The translations under genes were made by a program, and so were the position numbers. From the NCBI GenBank assembly GCA_015493615.1, contig WGCV01000057.1, positions 1 through 43,391 of the forward strand: a stretch of 43,391 bases of DNA, written 5' to 3'. The DNA is from Melioribacteraceae bacterium (GTDB taxonomy: Bacteria > Bacteroidota > Ignavibacteria > Ignavibacteriales > Melioribacteraceae). The notes beneath the pieces were generated by a model. The model did not search any database. It saw only the letters and a program-made list of their open reading frames with translations, and was not told the origin of the DNA. Below, piece by piece: positions 8,373-18,441 of this stretch (position 1 is its first letter; each line of letters opens with the position of its first letter).

Positions 8373-8405
8373 AAACCTCCGAGGTTTTGAAAACCTCGGA
8401 GGTTT
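8373..8405 (+). terminator. Strong hairpin after proS
   Basis: A perfect 15-bp stem: AAACCTCCGAGGTTT (8373-8387), 3-nt loop TGA, and its complement (8391-8405). Each arm is itself nearly palindromic, so two small hairpins could form instead. It lies 15 bp after the proS stop and lacks a long T run. It could be a terminator or a member of a palindromic repeat family. Confidence 0.6.
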
Positions 8406-8541
8406 ATGTTAATTTCTTAAGATTGTTTTGTACTGCGGCGCCGAATATCTTTATATTCGATAAAAATAAATTAAAAACTAAACAATTAACTTATTCTGTC
8501 GATAATTTCAGTAAAAACAAAAATATTATTTTGAGGTTCAA

Positions 8542-9033
8542 ATGGACGAAAAATTAAACGACAACACCATGGATGATATTCTTCAATTAGTTAGTTTTAA
8601 AATCGGCGGAGAAGAATTCGGGGTTGATATCCTAAAAGTTCAGGAAATCAACCGTATGCTTTCGATTACGAAAGTACCCAATGCGCCAACTTTTGTTGAA
8701 GGAGTTGTAAATCTTCGTGGAAAAATCATTCCCGTTGTAAACTTAAGAAAAAGATTAAAACTGCCGGTAATTGATCACAACGACAAAACAAGAATTATCG
8801 TTGTCGAACTTCAGGATAACACAGTAGGCTTCATAGTTGACGAGGTAAAAGAGGTTTTAAGAATTCCGAGAAGCATTACGGAACCCGCTCCTTCAATGGT
8901 GGCAGGCATTAAAACGGATTACATTACTGCGGTCGGGAAATTGGAGGACAGATTGTTAATTCTGCTTGACCTTGAGAAAGTTTTATCTACCGAAGAAATG
9001 GAAGAACTTGAAGAGTTAGATACCGAAAAATAG
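8542..9033 (+). CDS. cheW: Chemotaxis coupling protein CheW
   Basis: This 163-residue cytoplasmic adaptor links chemoreceptors to the kinase CheA. The single CheW domain spans about 12-150: QLVSFKIGGEEFGVDILKVQ opens it, then NAPTFVEGVVNLRGKIIPVV, the most conserved block of the family. GFIVDEVKEVLRI and LLILLDLEKVL follow in the second SH3-like lobe. An acidic tail (EEMEELEELDTEK) closes the protein. ATG follows TTGAGGTTCAA, a suitable ribosome site. No other chemotaxis gene is nearby, so its partners must be elsewhere in the genome; the lone setting is common for cheW paralogues. Hairpins on both sides suggest a single-gene transcript. Confidence 0.95.
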   Translation: MDEKLNDNTMDDILQLVSFKIGGEEFGVDILKVQEINRMLSITKVPNAPTFVEGVVNLRGKIIPVVNLRKRLKLPVIDHNDKTRIIVVELQDNTVGFIVDEVKEVLRIPRSITEPAPSMVAGIKTDYITAVGKLEDRLLILLDLEKVLSTEEMEELEELDTEK

Positions 9034-9054
9034 TCCTCCCTGTTTTGTTAATTC

Positions 9055-9089
9055 AAAAAAAAGAGTTGGTTTCCGCCAACTCTTTTTTT
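9055..9089 (+). terminator. Rho-independent terminator after cheW
   Basis: The stem is AAGAGTTGG (9061-9069), loop TTTCCG, and CCAACTCTT (9076-9084), extended by A and T runs on the two sides. It lies 21 bp after the cheW stop. The T tract on the plus strand makes this a textbook intrinsic terminator. Confidence 0.9.
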
Positions 9090-9115
9090 ATATGCCAAAT
9101 AGTATTTTACAATAA

Positions 9116-9475
9116 AAAAACTTTTAGAGACCTTTGCATAACCTAAATTTGTCATATTAAGTCCGCCAATCCGCCAAGGCGGAGGAGGAGTGTAAGCCGT
9201 CCGAAATATCTCTAAGTTGGGTATAATTACAGGTTTTGAGATTCTTCTCCCGCCAAGGCGGGATCAGAATGACATATAAATTAGGTTTTGCAAAGCCTTC
9301 TTTTACAAAACCTAAAATTATCATATTGAGTCCGCCAACCAAGCGTAGTCATTCTGAGCGGAGCGAAGAATCTCAAAATTAGTATTTACACCAGTGTGGG
9401 AAAGGAGATTCTTCTCCCGCTCCGCCTTGGCGGAGGATTCAGAATGACATGATATTGGGCTATGCAAAACCTTCT
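9116..9475. mobile_element. MITE-like element E (subfamily 2, reversed), split by element D
   Basis: The body 9305-9475 ends with GGCTATGCAAAACCTTCT and is the reverse of element C (GCATAGTCATTCTGAGCGGAG-type interior and the CACACTGGTG segment reversed). Its left end is interrupted. Joining 9116-9125 to 9305 onward, after removing element D and one TTT copy, gives AAAAACTTTTACAAAACC. That matches the left terminal repeat of element A at 15 of 18 positions. So E was here first and D landed in its terminal repeat. The 3-bp duplication of E itself is not clear. Confidence 0.65.
9126..9301. mobile_element. MITE-like element D (subfamily 1), nested in E
   Basis: This element is 176 bp, with left end AGAGACCTTTGCATAACC and right end GGTTTTGCAAAGCCTTCT. 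TTT flanks it on both sides (9123-9125 and 9302-9304), as expected for a 3-bp target duplication inside the CCTTTGC part of E's terminal repeat. The interior is like B, with a second TCCGCC/GGCGGA palindrome inserted after GTCCGCCAA. Confidence 0.75.
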
Positions 9476-9512
9476 ATAATTTATTTTGTTAGATGTTTTC
9501 CAACGTATATGA

Positions 9513-10697
9513 TTAAGCTTTATCCAAAGCGTGTTCCAAATCCGCCAGCAAATCGTCAACATTTTCAATCCCAACGGAAAGGCGAACCAATCCGTCCGTA
9601 ATTCCCGCGGCTTCGCGAGCTTCTTTGCCCATCGACGCGTGAGTCATGGTAGCCGGATGCTGAATTAATGTTTCAACGCCGCCGAGACTAACTGCAAGCT
9701 GACAAAGCTGAACGTTGTTCATAACTTTTTTGCCCGCTTCCAAACCGCCTTTAAGCTCAAACGAAATCATTCCGCCGGGGGCTTTGTGCTGCTTCTGCGC
9801 AACTTCGTAATATGGGAACGATTTCAATCCCGGATAACGAACCCAAGCGATTTTAGGATGCCGCTCAAGATATTCCGCAATTTTTTGCGCATTCTTCGAG
9901 TGACGTTCCATTCTAAGCGCCAATGTTTTAACTCCGCGATGAACAAGAAAAGCGTTAAACGGATCAATTGTTCCGCCGAGCTGATTCAGCATTTTGCGAG
10001 TCTGCAAATACGTTTCCTCATCCTTTGTAACGATAATTCCCGCCACGACGTCCGCATGTCCGTTCAAAAACTTCGTCATGCTGTGCACAACCACATCGGC
10101 GCCCAAGTGAAACGGCTGCTGCAACGCGGGACTCATAAACGTATTATCAACAACAAGCTTTGCGCCATTTGCATGCGCAATTTCCGCAACCGCTTTAAGG
10201 TCGGTGGTTTCCAGCGTAGGGTTGCCGGGAGTTTCGATATAAATCACTTTTGTCTCAGGTTTTACCGCCGCTTTAACCTTTTCCAAATCCGCCGATTCAA
10301 CAAAATCGGATGTAATTCCAAAACGGCTCAAAACGTTTTTGATTAAAGTCGCTGTCGGTCCGTAAACCGATTCCGAAACAATCACATGGTCGCCACTCTG
10401 CAACAGCGTTGCAAGCGCAGTGTGAATCGCCGCCATTCCGCTTCCGCAGCCGAGCGCTTTGTAGCCGTCTTCCAAAGCGGCTATGGCGTCTTCCATTGCT
10501 TCAATGGTGGGATTTCCCATTCTCGTATAAATGTAACCCTTCTTTTCTCCTTTGAAGAGTTTTGCTCCTTCTTCAACAGACTCGAACTTAAATGTCGAAG
10601 TCTGGTAAATCGGAGGGACTACCGGTTTGTGCTCATATTCGCCTATTCCGGCGTGAACACATTTTGAATCAAATGAAATCTTTTCGTTGTGTGACAT
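9513..10697 (-). CDS. Cys/Met metabolism PLP-dependent enzyme (cystathionine gamma-synthase / methionine gamma-lyase family)
   Basis: This 394-residue fold-type I enzyme uses pyridoxal phosphate in sulphur amino acid metabolism. The PLP lysine is K209 in SMTKFLNGHADVVAG. Y57 in YIYTRMGNPT is the usual phosphate-contact tyrosine of the neighbouring subunit, and Y112 lies in VYGPTATL. The aligned position of the methionine gamma-lyase cysteine is P114 here (YGPT instead of YGCT), which argues against a classical methionine gamma-lyase. Cystathionine gamma-synthase, beta- or gamma-lyase, and O-acyl-homoserine sulfhydrylase all remain possible. It starts 12 bp after the gyrA stop on the same strand, with an AAAGGAA ribosome site, so it probably shares the replication-gene transcript. 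MITE-like elements follow it. Confidence 0.85.
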   Translation of the reverse strand: MSHNEKISFDSKCVHAGIGEYEHKPVVPPIYQTSTFKFESVEEGAKLFKGEKKGYIYTRMGNPTIEAMEDAIAALEDGYKALGCGSGMAAIHTALATLLQSGDHVIVSESVYGPTATLIKNVLSRFGITSDFVESADLEKVKAAVKPETKVIYIETPGNPTLETTDLKAVAEIAHANGAKLVVDNTFMSPALQQPFHLGADVVVHSMTKFLNGHADVVAGIIVTKDEETYLQTRKMLNQLGGTIDPFNAFLVHRGVKTLALRMERHSKNAQKIAEYLERHPKIAWVRYPGLKSFPYYEVAQKQHKAPGGMISFELKGGLEAGKKVMNNVQLCQLAVSLGGVETLIQHPATMTHASMGKEAREAAGITDGLVRLSVGIENVDDLLADLEHALDKA

Positions 10698-10709
10698 TTT
10701 ACTATTCCT

Positions 10710-13190
10710 TTATTCAATTAAGTTAGCTTCTTTTTCGCCGTTATCTTCTTCAAGATGTTTATTGCCGTTTTCGGGAATCGCGCGGGCAATGTCGGCTATC
10801 GAATCGTCATCTTTCAAACGAATAACCTTAACGCCTTGAGTATTTCTTCCCATTACTCTGATAGAGCCGACGCCTTGCCTGATTACCATTCCGTGAGTTG
10901 TGATAATAACAAGCTCGTCCGTATCTCCAACCTCAAGCATCGCAATCAGCTTGCCGTTTTTCTCTCCGGTTTTAACCGTGATAACTCCTTTGCCGCCGCG
11001 GTGCGTAATTCTGTAATCGGAAATATTGCTTCGTTTTCCGAAACCTTTTTCGGTTACGACAAGGAGCGTGTTATCCCGTTTAACCACAATCATTCCGATA
11101 ACAATATCGCCTTTATTCAGATTTATTCCCCGCACTCCGGTAGCTGTTCTTCCCATTGCGCGAACGTCGGTTTCCTTAAATCGAATCGCCATTCCGTTTT
11201 TCGTCCCGATAATTATATCGTTCGAACCGTCCGAAATTTTAACTTCGATTAATCTGTCGCCTTCAACAAGATTGATTGCGTTAATTCCGCCTTTTCGCAC
11301 ATTTGAATATGCCGACAAAACGGTTTTCTTAATCGTTCCGTTTGCCGTCGCCATAATCAGATATTTGTCGTCGGGAAAATCTTTAACGTTGACAAAAGCG
11401 GTAATGCTTTCGTCTTTTTCTTTTTGAATCAAGTTCTGAATCGAACGACCGCGAGCCGCGCGTCCGGCTTCGGGAATTTCATAAACCTTAAGCCAGTAAA
11501 CTTTGCCCTTATCGGTAAAGAACATAATGTAATGATGCGTTGAAGCGATAAACATATGCTCGATAAAGTCTTCGTCTTTAGTTCCCGCTCCGGTTACGCC
11601 GGTTCCTCCGCGTCCCTGTTTGCGATAACCGCTAACGGGAAAGCGTTTGATAAATCCGCGATGGGAAATCGTAACCACGACGTCCTCTTCGGCAATTATA
11701 TCTTCAAGCGAAAAGTCTTTGTAATCATAAATAATTTCGGTGCGGCGGGAATCGTTGTAACGCTCTTTAACTGCAAGAAGCTCTTCGGAGATAATTGCAA
11801 TTCTTCTTTCTTCGTTATCCAAAATTCCGCGTAAGCGTTCAATCAGTTTAATTGTCTCTTTATATTCGTCTTCAATTTTCTTCCGTTCCATTCCGGTTAA
11901 GCGCTGCAGACGCATATCGAGAATTGCTTTTGCCTGAACTTCGGAGAGTTTGAATTTGCGCATCAAGTTGGTACGCGCCGTTTCAACATCTTTTGATTTC
12001 TTAATCGTTTCAATAACTTCATCGATATTATCAAGCGCGATTATATAACCTTCCAGAATGTGAGCCTTCTTTTCCGCAGCTTCAAGTTCATATTTTGTGC
12101 GACGGACAAGCACGTCCATTCTGTGATCAAGAAAATGACTCATCATCTCCTTCAGCGTAAGCACCTTCGGAACTCCGTTAACAAGCGCGAGCATAATTAC
12201 GCCGAAAGTTACCTGCATCTGTGTATGCTTAAATAACTGATTGAGAATTACATCAGGCTGCGAAGCTCGCTTTGTTTCAATTACAATACGCATTCCGTCT
12301 CTGTCGGATTCGTCGCGAATATTGGAAATATCTTCAATTTTTCCTGCGCGAACAAGCTCGGCTATTTTCTCGATTAAGTTCGCTTTGTTAACCTGATAGG
12401 GAAGCTCGGTAATTACAATATTTTCTCTGTCGTTTTTAAGCGTTTCGATATTGGCTTTGGCGCGAACAATAATTTTGCCGCGTCCGGTAAGATACGCGCT
12501 CTTTACTCCTTCATATCCGAAGATAATGCCGCCGGTTGGAAAATCGGGAGCTTTTACAAATTTCATCAAATCTTCCGATTCGAGATTTCTGTTTTGGATT
12601 AGCGCAATCAGTCCGTCAATTACTTCTCCGAGGTTGTGCGGAGGAATATTCGTCGCCATTCCCACAGCGATTCCGCTTGAACCGTTTACAAGCAAGTTCG
12701 GCAAGTATGCGGGTAAAACGGACGGCTCCTGAAGCGAATCGTCAAAGTTGGAAACAAAGTCAACCGTATTTTTATCGAGGTCGCGAAGCATCTCTTCCGA
12801 AATACGCTTCAGCCTCGCTTCGGTGTAACGCATAGCCGCGGGGGAATCGCCGTCAACCGAGCCGAAGTTTCCCTGCCCGTCAACCAAAGGATAGCGGAGC
12901 GAAAAATCCTGCACCATTCTAACCATTGAATCATATACAGCGGTGTCGCCGTGAGGATGATACTTACCAAGCACCTCTCCCACAATTCTCGCCGATTTTT
13001 TTGTCGGCTTGTTGTAGGTTAAACCAAGCTCCGACATTCCGTAAAGAACGCGCCTGTGAACAGGCTTTAATCCGTCTCTGACGTCGGGCAATGCGCGCGC
13101 GACAATAACGGACATAGCGTAATCGATATAAGACGCTTTCATTTCATCTTCAAGCGCCCTGGGTTTTATCTTTTCAAAAATTGTACTCAT
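10710..13190 (-). CDS. gyrA: DNA gyrase subunit A
   Basis: This 826-residue type II topoisomerase subunit cuts and rejoins DNA and, with GyrB, introduces negative supercoils. The N-terminal breakage-reunion domain has the quinolone-region motif [10 protein letters not shown] with T83 and D87 in E. coli numbering. It also has [26 protein letters not shown]-type sequence ending in the catalytic tyrosine Y122. A long coiled arm spans about 350-490. The C-terminal beta-pinwheel (about 500-810) contains a GyrA box of the form QGRGGTG, supporting gyrase over topoisomerase IV. The acidic tail is [14 protein letters not shown]. Threonine at position 83 is a normal state in several species and is not evidence of resistance. 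It lies 23 bp downstream of gyrB in the same operon. Confidence 0.97.
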   Translation of the reverse strand: MSTIFEKIKPRALEDEMKASYIDYAMSVIVARALPDVRDGLKPVHRRVLYGMSELGLTYNKPTKKSARIVGEVLGKYHPHGDTAVYDSMVRMVQDFSLRYPLVDGQGNFGSVDGDSPAAMRYTEARLKRISEEMLRDLDKNTVDFVSNFDDSLQEPSVLPAYLPNLLVNGSSGIAVGMATNIPPHNLGEVIDGLIALIQNRNLESEDLMKFVKAPDFPTGGIIFGYEGVKSAYLTGRGKIIVRAKANIETLKNDRENIVITELPYQVNKANLIEKIAELVRAGKIEDISNIRDESDRDGMRIVIETKRASQPDVILNQLFKHTQMQVTFGVIMLALVNGVPKVLTLKEMMSHFLDHRMDVLVRRTKYELEAAEKKAHILEGYIIALDNIDEVIETIKKSKDVETARTNLMRKFKLSEVQAKAILDMRLQRLTGMERKKIEDEYKETIKLIERLRGILDNEERRIAIISEELLAVKERYNDSRRTEIIYDYKDFSLEDIIAEEDVVVTISHRGFIKRFPVSGYRKQGRGGTGVTGAGTKDEDFIEHMFIASTHHYIMFFTDKGKVYWLKVYEIPEAGRAARGRSIQNLIQKEKDESITAFVNVKDFPDDKYLIMATANGTIKKTVLSAYSNVRKGGINAINLVEGDRLIEVKISDGSNDIIIGTKNGMAIRFKETDVRAMGRTATGVRGINLNKGDIVIGMIVVKRDNTLLVVTEKGFGKRSNISDYRITHRGGKGVITVKTGEKNGKLIAMLEVGDTDELVIITTHGMVIRQGVGSIRVMGRNTQGVKVIRLKDDDSIADIARAIPENGNKHLEEDNGEKEANLIE

Positions 13191-13213
13191 AATTTATACT
13201 CGTTTTTCAATTA

Positions 13214-15453
<2,240 letters not shown>

Positions 15454-15461
<8 letters not shown>

Positions 15462-16569
15462 AACTGACCGAACCTTTTTCCACTTTTATTAACTTGCTCG
15501 ATTCAAACTTGTGCAGATTTTCATACTTGGTAAAATCGGTCATTGTAATAAACGCCTGCCCGACTTCATCAAGAAAGTCACGGATTTTCTCGGAACGGTA
15601 AGTATCGAGTTCCCCGAAAATATCGTCCATTAAAAAGATGGGCGTCTTACCCGATTTATCCTTAATGTAAAAAAATTGCGCAAAGCGTAAAGCAATCTGA
15701 TAGGTTTTGTGCTGACCTTGCGACCCGAACTTTTTAAGGAGTTTATCGTTAAGATAAAAATTATATTCATCGCGGTGTGGTCCCAACAAATTCTTGGTTC
15801 TGACAATCTCCAAAGGTCTTAAACTCCTTAACTCCGACATAAATTTCTCTTCCAGATTTTCGGGGGAAATTCTCTCGGTAAAACCCGCGTATTCAAGTCC
15901 GGGAGTTTCCAGCTCTTTCATAATTCTTTTGTAAGCTTCTTTTACATAGTAATCGAATTCCAAAACAAACGCGATTCTGTGCTTAATTATTTGCGAACCG
16001 AGTTTAACGAGAGTCGCGTCCCATGCGTCAAGTTCGGTTTCCATTAGTCCGCTTCTATCTTCCTTAATTCTCTGAAGCAGAGAGGAACGATGTTTAAGCG
16101 TCCGGTTATATTCCATCAAAATCTTTAAGTAAGCGCCGCTCGATTGCGAAATAATTGAATCTACGAACTTTCTCCTGTCGGAAGGAGAGCCTGAAGTAAT
16201 GTCGTGATCCGAAAGCATAAGAGTAACTACGGGAAAATTGCCTATAAAATCCGCGGGACGAAACACATTTTTTTCATCAAGGAAAATCTTTTTCTTTCTT
16301 TCGGATTTATGGTAATAAACTCTAACGTTTCTTTCTGTTACGTCTCGGAAAGCGCCCTTTATATCGAAAAAATCACTTTCAAAATTAATCGCGTCCAAAT
16401 CGTTTGTCTGTCCGAATCCTTTAGTTGTGCACAAGTAATAAATTGCTTCCAAAATTGTCGTTTTTCCCTGTCCGTTTCCTCCAACTATGTAATTGAGCTT
16501 TTCGGAAAATTCCAAGCTGCTTGATTTGTGCAGCTTAAAATTAGTAAGCTCCAGCGAAGAAAGAATCAT
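15454..16569 (-). CDS. recF: DNA replication and repair protein RecF
   Basis: This 371-residue SMC-like ATPase helps load RecA at single-strand gaps. The start MILSSLELTNFKLHKS is typical. Walker A is GGNGQGKTT at 30-38. The ABC-type signature region is around GSQGQHKTYQIALRFAQ (about 280-296), and Walker B is PIFLMDDIFGELD (about 310-322). The N and C ends fold together in this family and the middle is helical, as seen here. It starts one base after the dnaN stop and overlaps the next gene by 8 bp, so translation is coupled. Confidence 0.96.
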
Positions 16570-16570
16570 C

Positions 16571-17704
16571 CTAGTTGTTTAACCTCACGGGCATCAGCAG
16601 CATCACCAACTCCCAATTTTCCTTTTGCTCTTTCGGATAAATGGTTACCGCTTTGTTCGGAGTGTGAAGTTTAAAATGAATCTCGTCGTTATCCGTTAAG
16701 TGGGAGAGCACTTCGCTTAAATAACTTGAGTTAAACCCTATTTCCATCGGCTCGCCGTCGTACGACGATGCAACTTCCTCCTTGCCCGAAGCGCCCAAAT
16801 CAATATCTTCGGCAGATAGCAAAATCTTATCGGGAGATAAAGTAAGTTTAATTTTTCTCATTTTTCCAGTTGTAAAAAGCATCATTCTTTTTACGCTGGA
16901 AAGAAGTTCCTTGGGGCTTACCATTAAAGTATATTCGTTCTCCAACGGAATTACCGCTTTGTAATCAGGATACCGCTCGGAAATTAACCTTGCAATCAGC
17001 TCCATATCATTCAAAATAAATGAAACATGAGACTTGCTGAAATAAACTTTTACTTCTCTTTCGTCCAAAACTCTCTGAAGTATCGAAGTAACATTACCCG
17101 CGACAATAAAATTTCCTTCGTTTTCCGTCGCTGCATTTTGATAAAGCAAGTTAACAAGCCGGTGTCCGTCAGTGGCGACAAATCTTAATCCTTCTCCCGA
17201 AAACTCAAATAATGTTCCCATCATAGCGGGACGTATCTCTTCTTTACTAACCGCAAAGGAAGTTTTATCAATCGCGTATTTTAAGTCCAGACCTGAAATC
17301 GAGAAAGAGAATAACGGAGAATCCGGTTCGCTTTCTGTCGGGAAGGACGGCACTTCGGGAAATTCACTTTTATCTATATATGAAATCGTAACTTCACCCT
17401 TATCCCAAACAACTCTCATTCTGTTGCGTTCTTCAATGTTGATAACAAGAGAAGTATCGCCCAATGATCTGATGGTTTCGTAAAATAATCTGGCGGGGAC
17501 TACGCCTTCGAAATCACCATCGGAAACAACGCTAATCGAAGATTTAAGAGACATCTCCAAATCGGTTCCGTAAATTGTTAAAACTCCATCTTCAAGTATG
17601 AACAAAAAGTTCTCTAAAATCTGAACGGGAGTTCTCGTAGGGACTGCGGGAAAAACTTTTGATATTACTTTTTCAAGTTCTTTACTATTGACTTTAAATT
17701 GCAT
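16571..17704 (-). CDS. dnaN: DNA polymerase III beta subunit (sliding clamp)
   Basis: This 377-residue clamp subunit dimerises around DNA and tethers polymerase and repair enzymes. Three clamp domains of about 120 residues each are evident: the N-terminal MQFKVNSKELEKVISKVFPA, the middle domain after FSFSISGLDLKYAIDKTSFAVS, and the C-terminal one after YTLMVSPKELLSSVKRM. It ends VMLLMPVRLNN, matching the family's closing V-M-P-x-R-x motif. It is the first gene of the leftward operon dnaN-recF-DUF721-gyrB-gyrA. GGAGAG just before the ATG gives a ribosome site. dnaA, often upstream of dnaN, is absent here. Confidence 0.97.
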   Translation of the reverse strand: MQFKVNSKELEKVISKVFPAVPTRTPVQILENFLFILEDGVLTIYGTDLEMSLKSSISVVSDGDFEGVVPARLFYETIRSLGDTSLVINIEERNRMRVVWDKGEVTISYIDKSEFPEVPSFPTESEPDSPLFSFSISGLDLKYAIDKTSFAVSKEEIRPAMMGTLFEFSGEGLRFVATDGHRLVNLLYQNAATENEGNFIVAGNVTSILQRVLDEREVKVYFSKSHVSFILNDMELIARLISERYPDYKAVIPLENEYTLMVSPKELLSSVKRMMLFTTGKMRKIKLTLSPDKILLSAEDIDLGASGKEEVASSYDGEPMEIGFNSSYLSEVLSHLTDNDEIHFKLHTPNKAVTIYPKEQKENWELVMLLMPVRLNN

Positions 17705-18077
17705 TTTTTCTCTCCAAATTTAACATAGAAAGATACGCAAATTTCTCCTTTTATTCAATTGAAACGACAAGTAAATAGCGCCTCAAAAACTACTGAAAAC
17801 AGCTCTATATTGCATTTTCATTCAATAACTTAGCCGCCGAAAAATCGTTGCTCATTCTATCAAATCAACGGGTAAATTCCGGACGCTTTCTTGCTTTGCA
17901 GGATAAAGGCAAATCGGTTAATCAAAAAGAAAGAGAAAGTTAAAGTAATGAGTTATGAGTTATGAGTGATGAGTGATGAGTGATGAGTTATGAGTGATGA
18001 GTCAAAATAATCCAACGACCTCTGCTGATTGCAGCAATGGAGGTTAACGTCCGAAAATTCATAGAATATAAAATCTT
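17705..18077. other. Gap upstream of dnaN, no gene seen
   Basis: This is the dnaN side of the 737-bp divergent gap between dnaN and clpB. It holds the dnaN leader, a heptamer repeat array (17948-18003) and otherwise nothing recognised. No cluster of DnaA boxes was found, so a replication origin is not supported by the sequence alone. Confidence 0.5.
17948..18003. repeat. Eight tandem heptamers (ATGAGTK-type)
   Basis: Eight perfect-length 7-bp units: ATGAGTT twice, ATGAGTG three times, ATGAGTT, ATGAGTG, ATGAGTC. The array has no reading-frame role. Its repeat unit recurs in a shorter array at 34765-34785. Confidence 0.95.
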
Positions 18078-18210
18078 AGAATGCTTTGCATATCAAAGAA
18101 TATGTGGATATGATTTGGCGCTTGTTCCGTAGGAGCAAAAGGGGCTTACCAACAAAGGACTTTAGAGTGTTTGAAGAGATATTCTCAAGTTAGGTTTTAC
18201 AAAGGTTTCT
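18078..18210. mobile_element. MITE-like element G with a different interior
   Basis: This element is 133 bp, with left end AGAATGCTTTGCATATC and right end GGTTTTACAAAGGTTTCT. CTT flanks it at 18075-18077 and 18211-18213. The interior is unlike the other copies (TTCCGTAGGAGCAAAAGGGG and surroundings) but the ends clearly belong to the same family. It contains the only near-consensus DnaA box noted in this gap (TGTGGATA, about 18102-18109). Confidence 0.65.
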
Positions 18211-18294
18211 CTTAACAACCGCGTATTTCTTTTGGCAGGCAATTTGCAGTAATATGTGTAAAATTAAATTTAAGACAAAAGTTGTTTGACAATA

Positions 18295-18323
18295 TTGACA
18301 AAAATATGATTTTATTACATAGT
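18295..18323 (+). promoter_or_regulatory. Possible promoter for clpB
   Basis: TTGACA at 18295-18300, a 17-bp spacer, and CATAGT at 18318-18323 (4 of 6 to TATAAT). The spacing is right for a housekeeping sigma factor, but promoters in this phylum often differ. No CIRCE element (the HrcA operator) was seen. Confidence 0.35.
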
Positions 18324-18367
18324 AAAATTTTAAGTTTGAAATATTTTCATAAAGTAGGACAATTTTA

Positions 18368-18439
18368 ATGTCTTTAAAAATTTTCCGGAACTTAATACAC
18401 AGTTTAAGGTTCTATGGAAAAAAAGAAAAGGAGGATTAA
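18368..18439 (+). CDS. Possible 23-residue leader ORF before clpB
   Basis: An ATG at 18368 opens 23 codons ([20 protein letters not shown] then KED) ending in TAA at 18437-18439, two bases before the clpB ATG. A TAGGA string about 10 bases before the ATG could serve as ribosome site. The clpB ribosome site AAAAGGAGG lies inside its last codons, so translation of the leader could influence clpB. It has no recognisable domain and could be chance. Confidence 0.25.
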   Translation: MSLKIFRNLIHSLRFYGKKEKED

Positions 18440-18441
18440 TT

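Noticed and set aside
12900-13190. Thr at GyrA position 83 as a quinolone-resistance change
   Set aside because: Thr is the natural residue there in several bacteria, so no resistance can be claimed.
17948-18003. Regular repeats that might be a CRISPR array
   Set aside because: The units are 7 bp and directly adjacent, with no spacers, and no cas genes are present.
17705-18441. Chromosomal replication origin
   Set aside because: Only one near-consensus DnaA box (inside a MITE-like element) was found, and dnaA is not adjacent. Gene order alone is not enough.
18200-18441. CIRCE/HrcA operator in front of clpB
   Set aside because: No TTAGCACTC...GAGTGCTAA inverted repeat is present.
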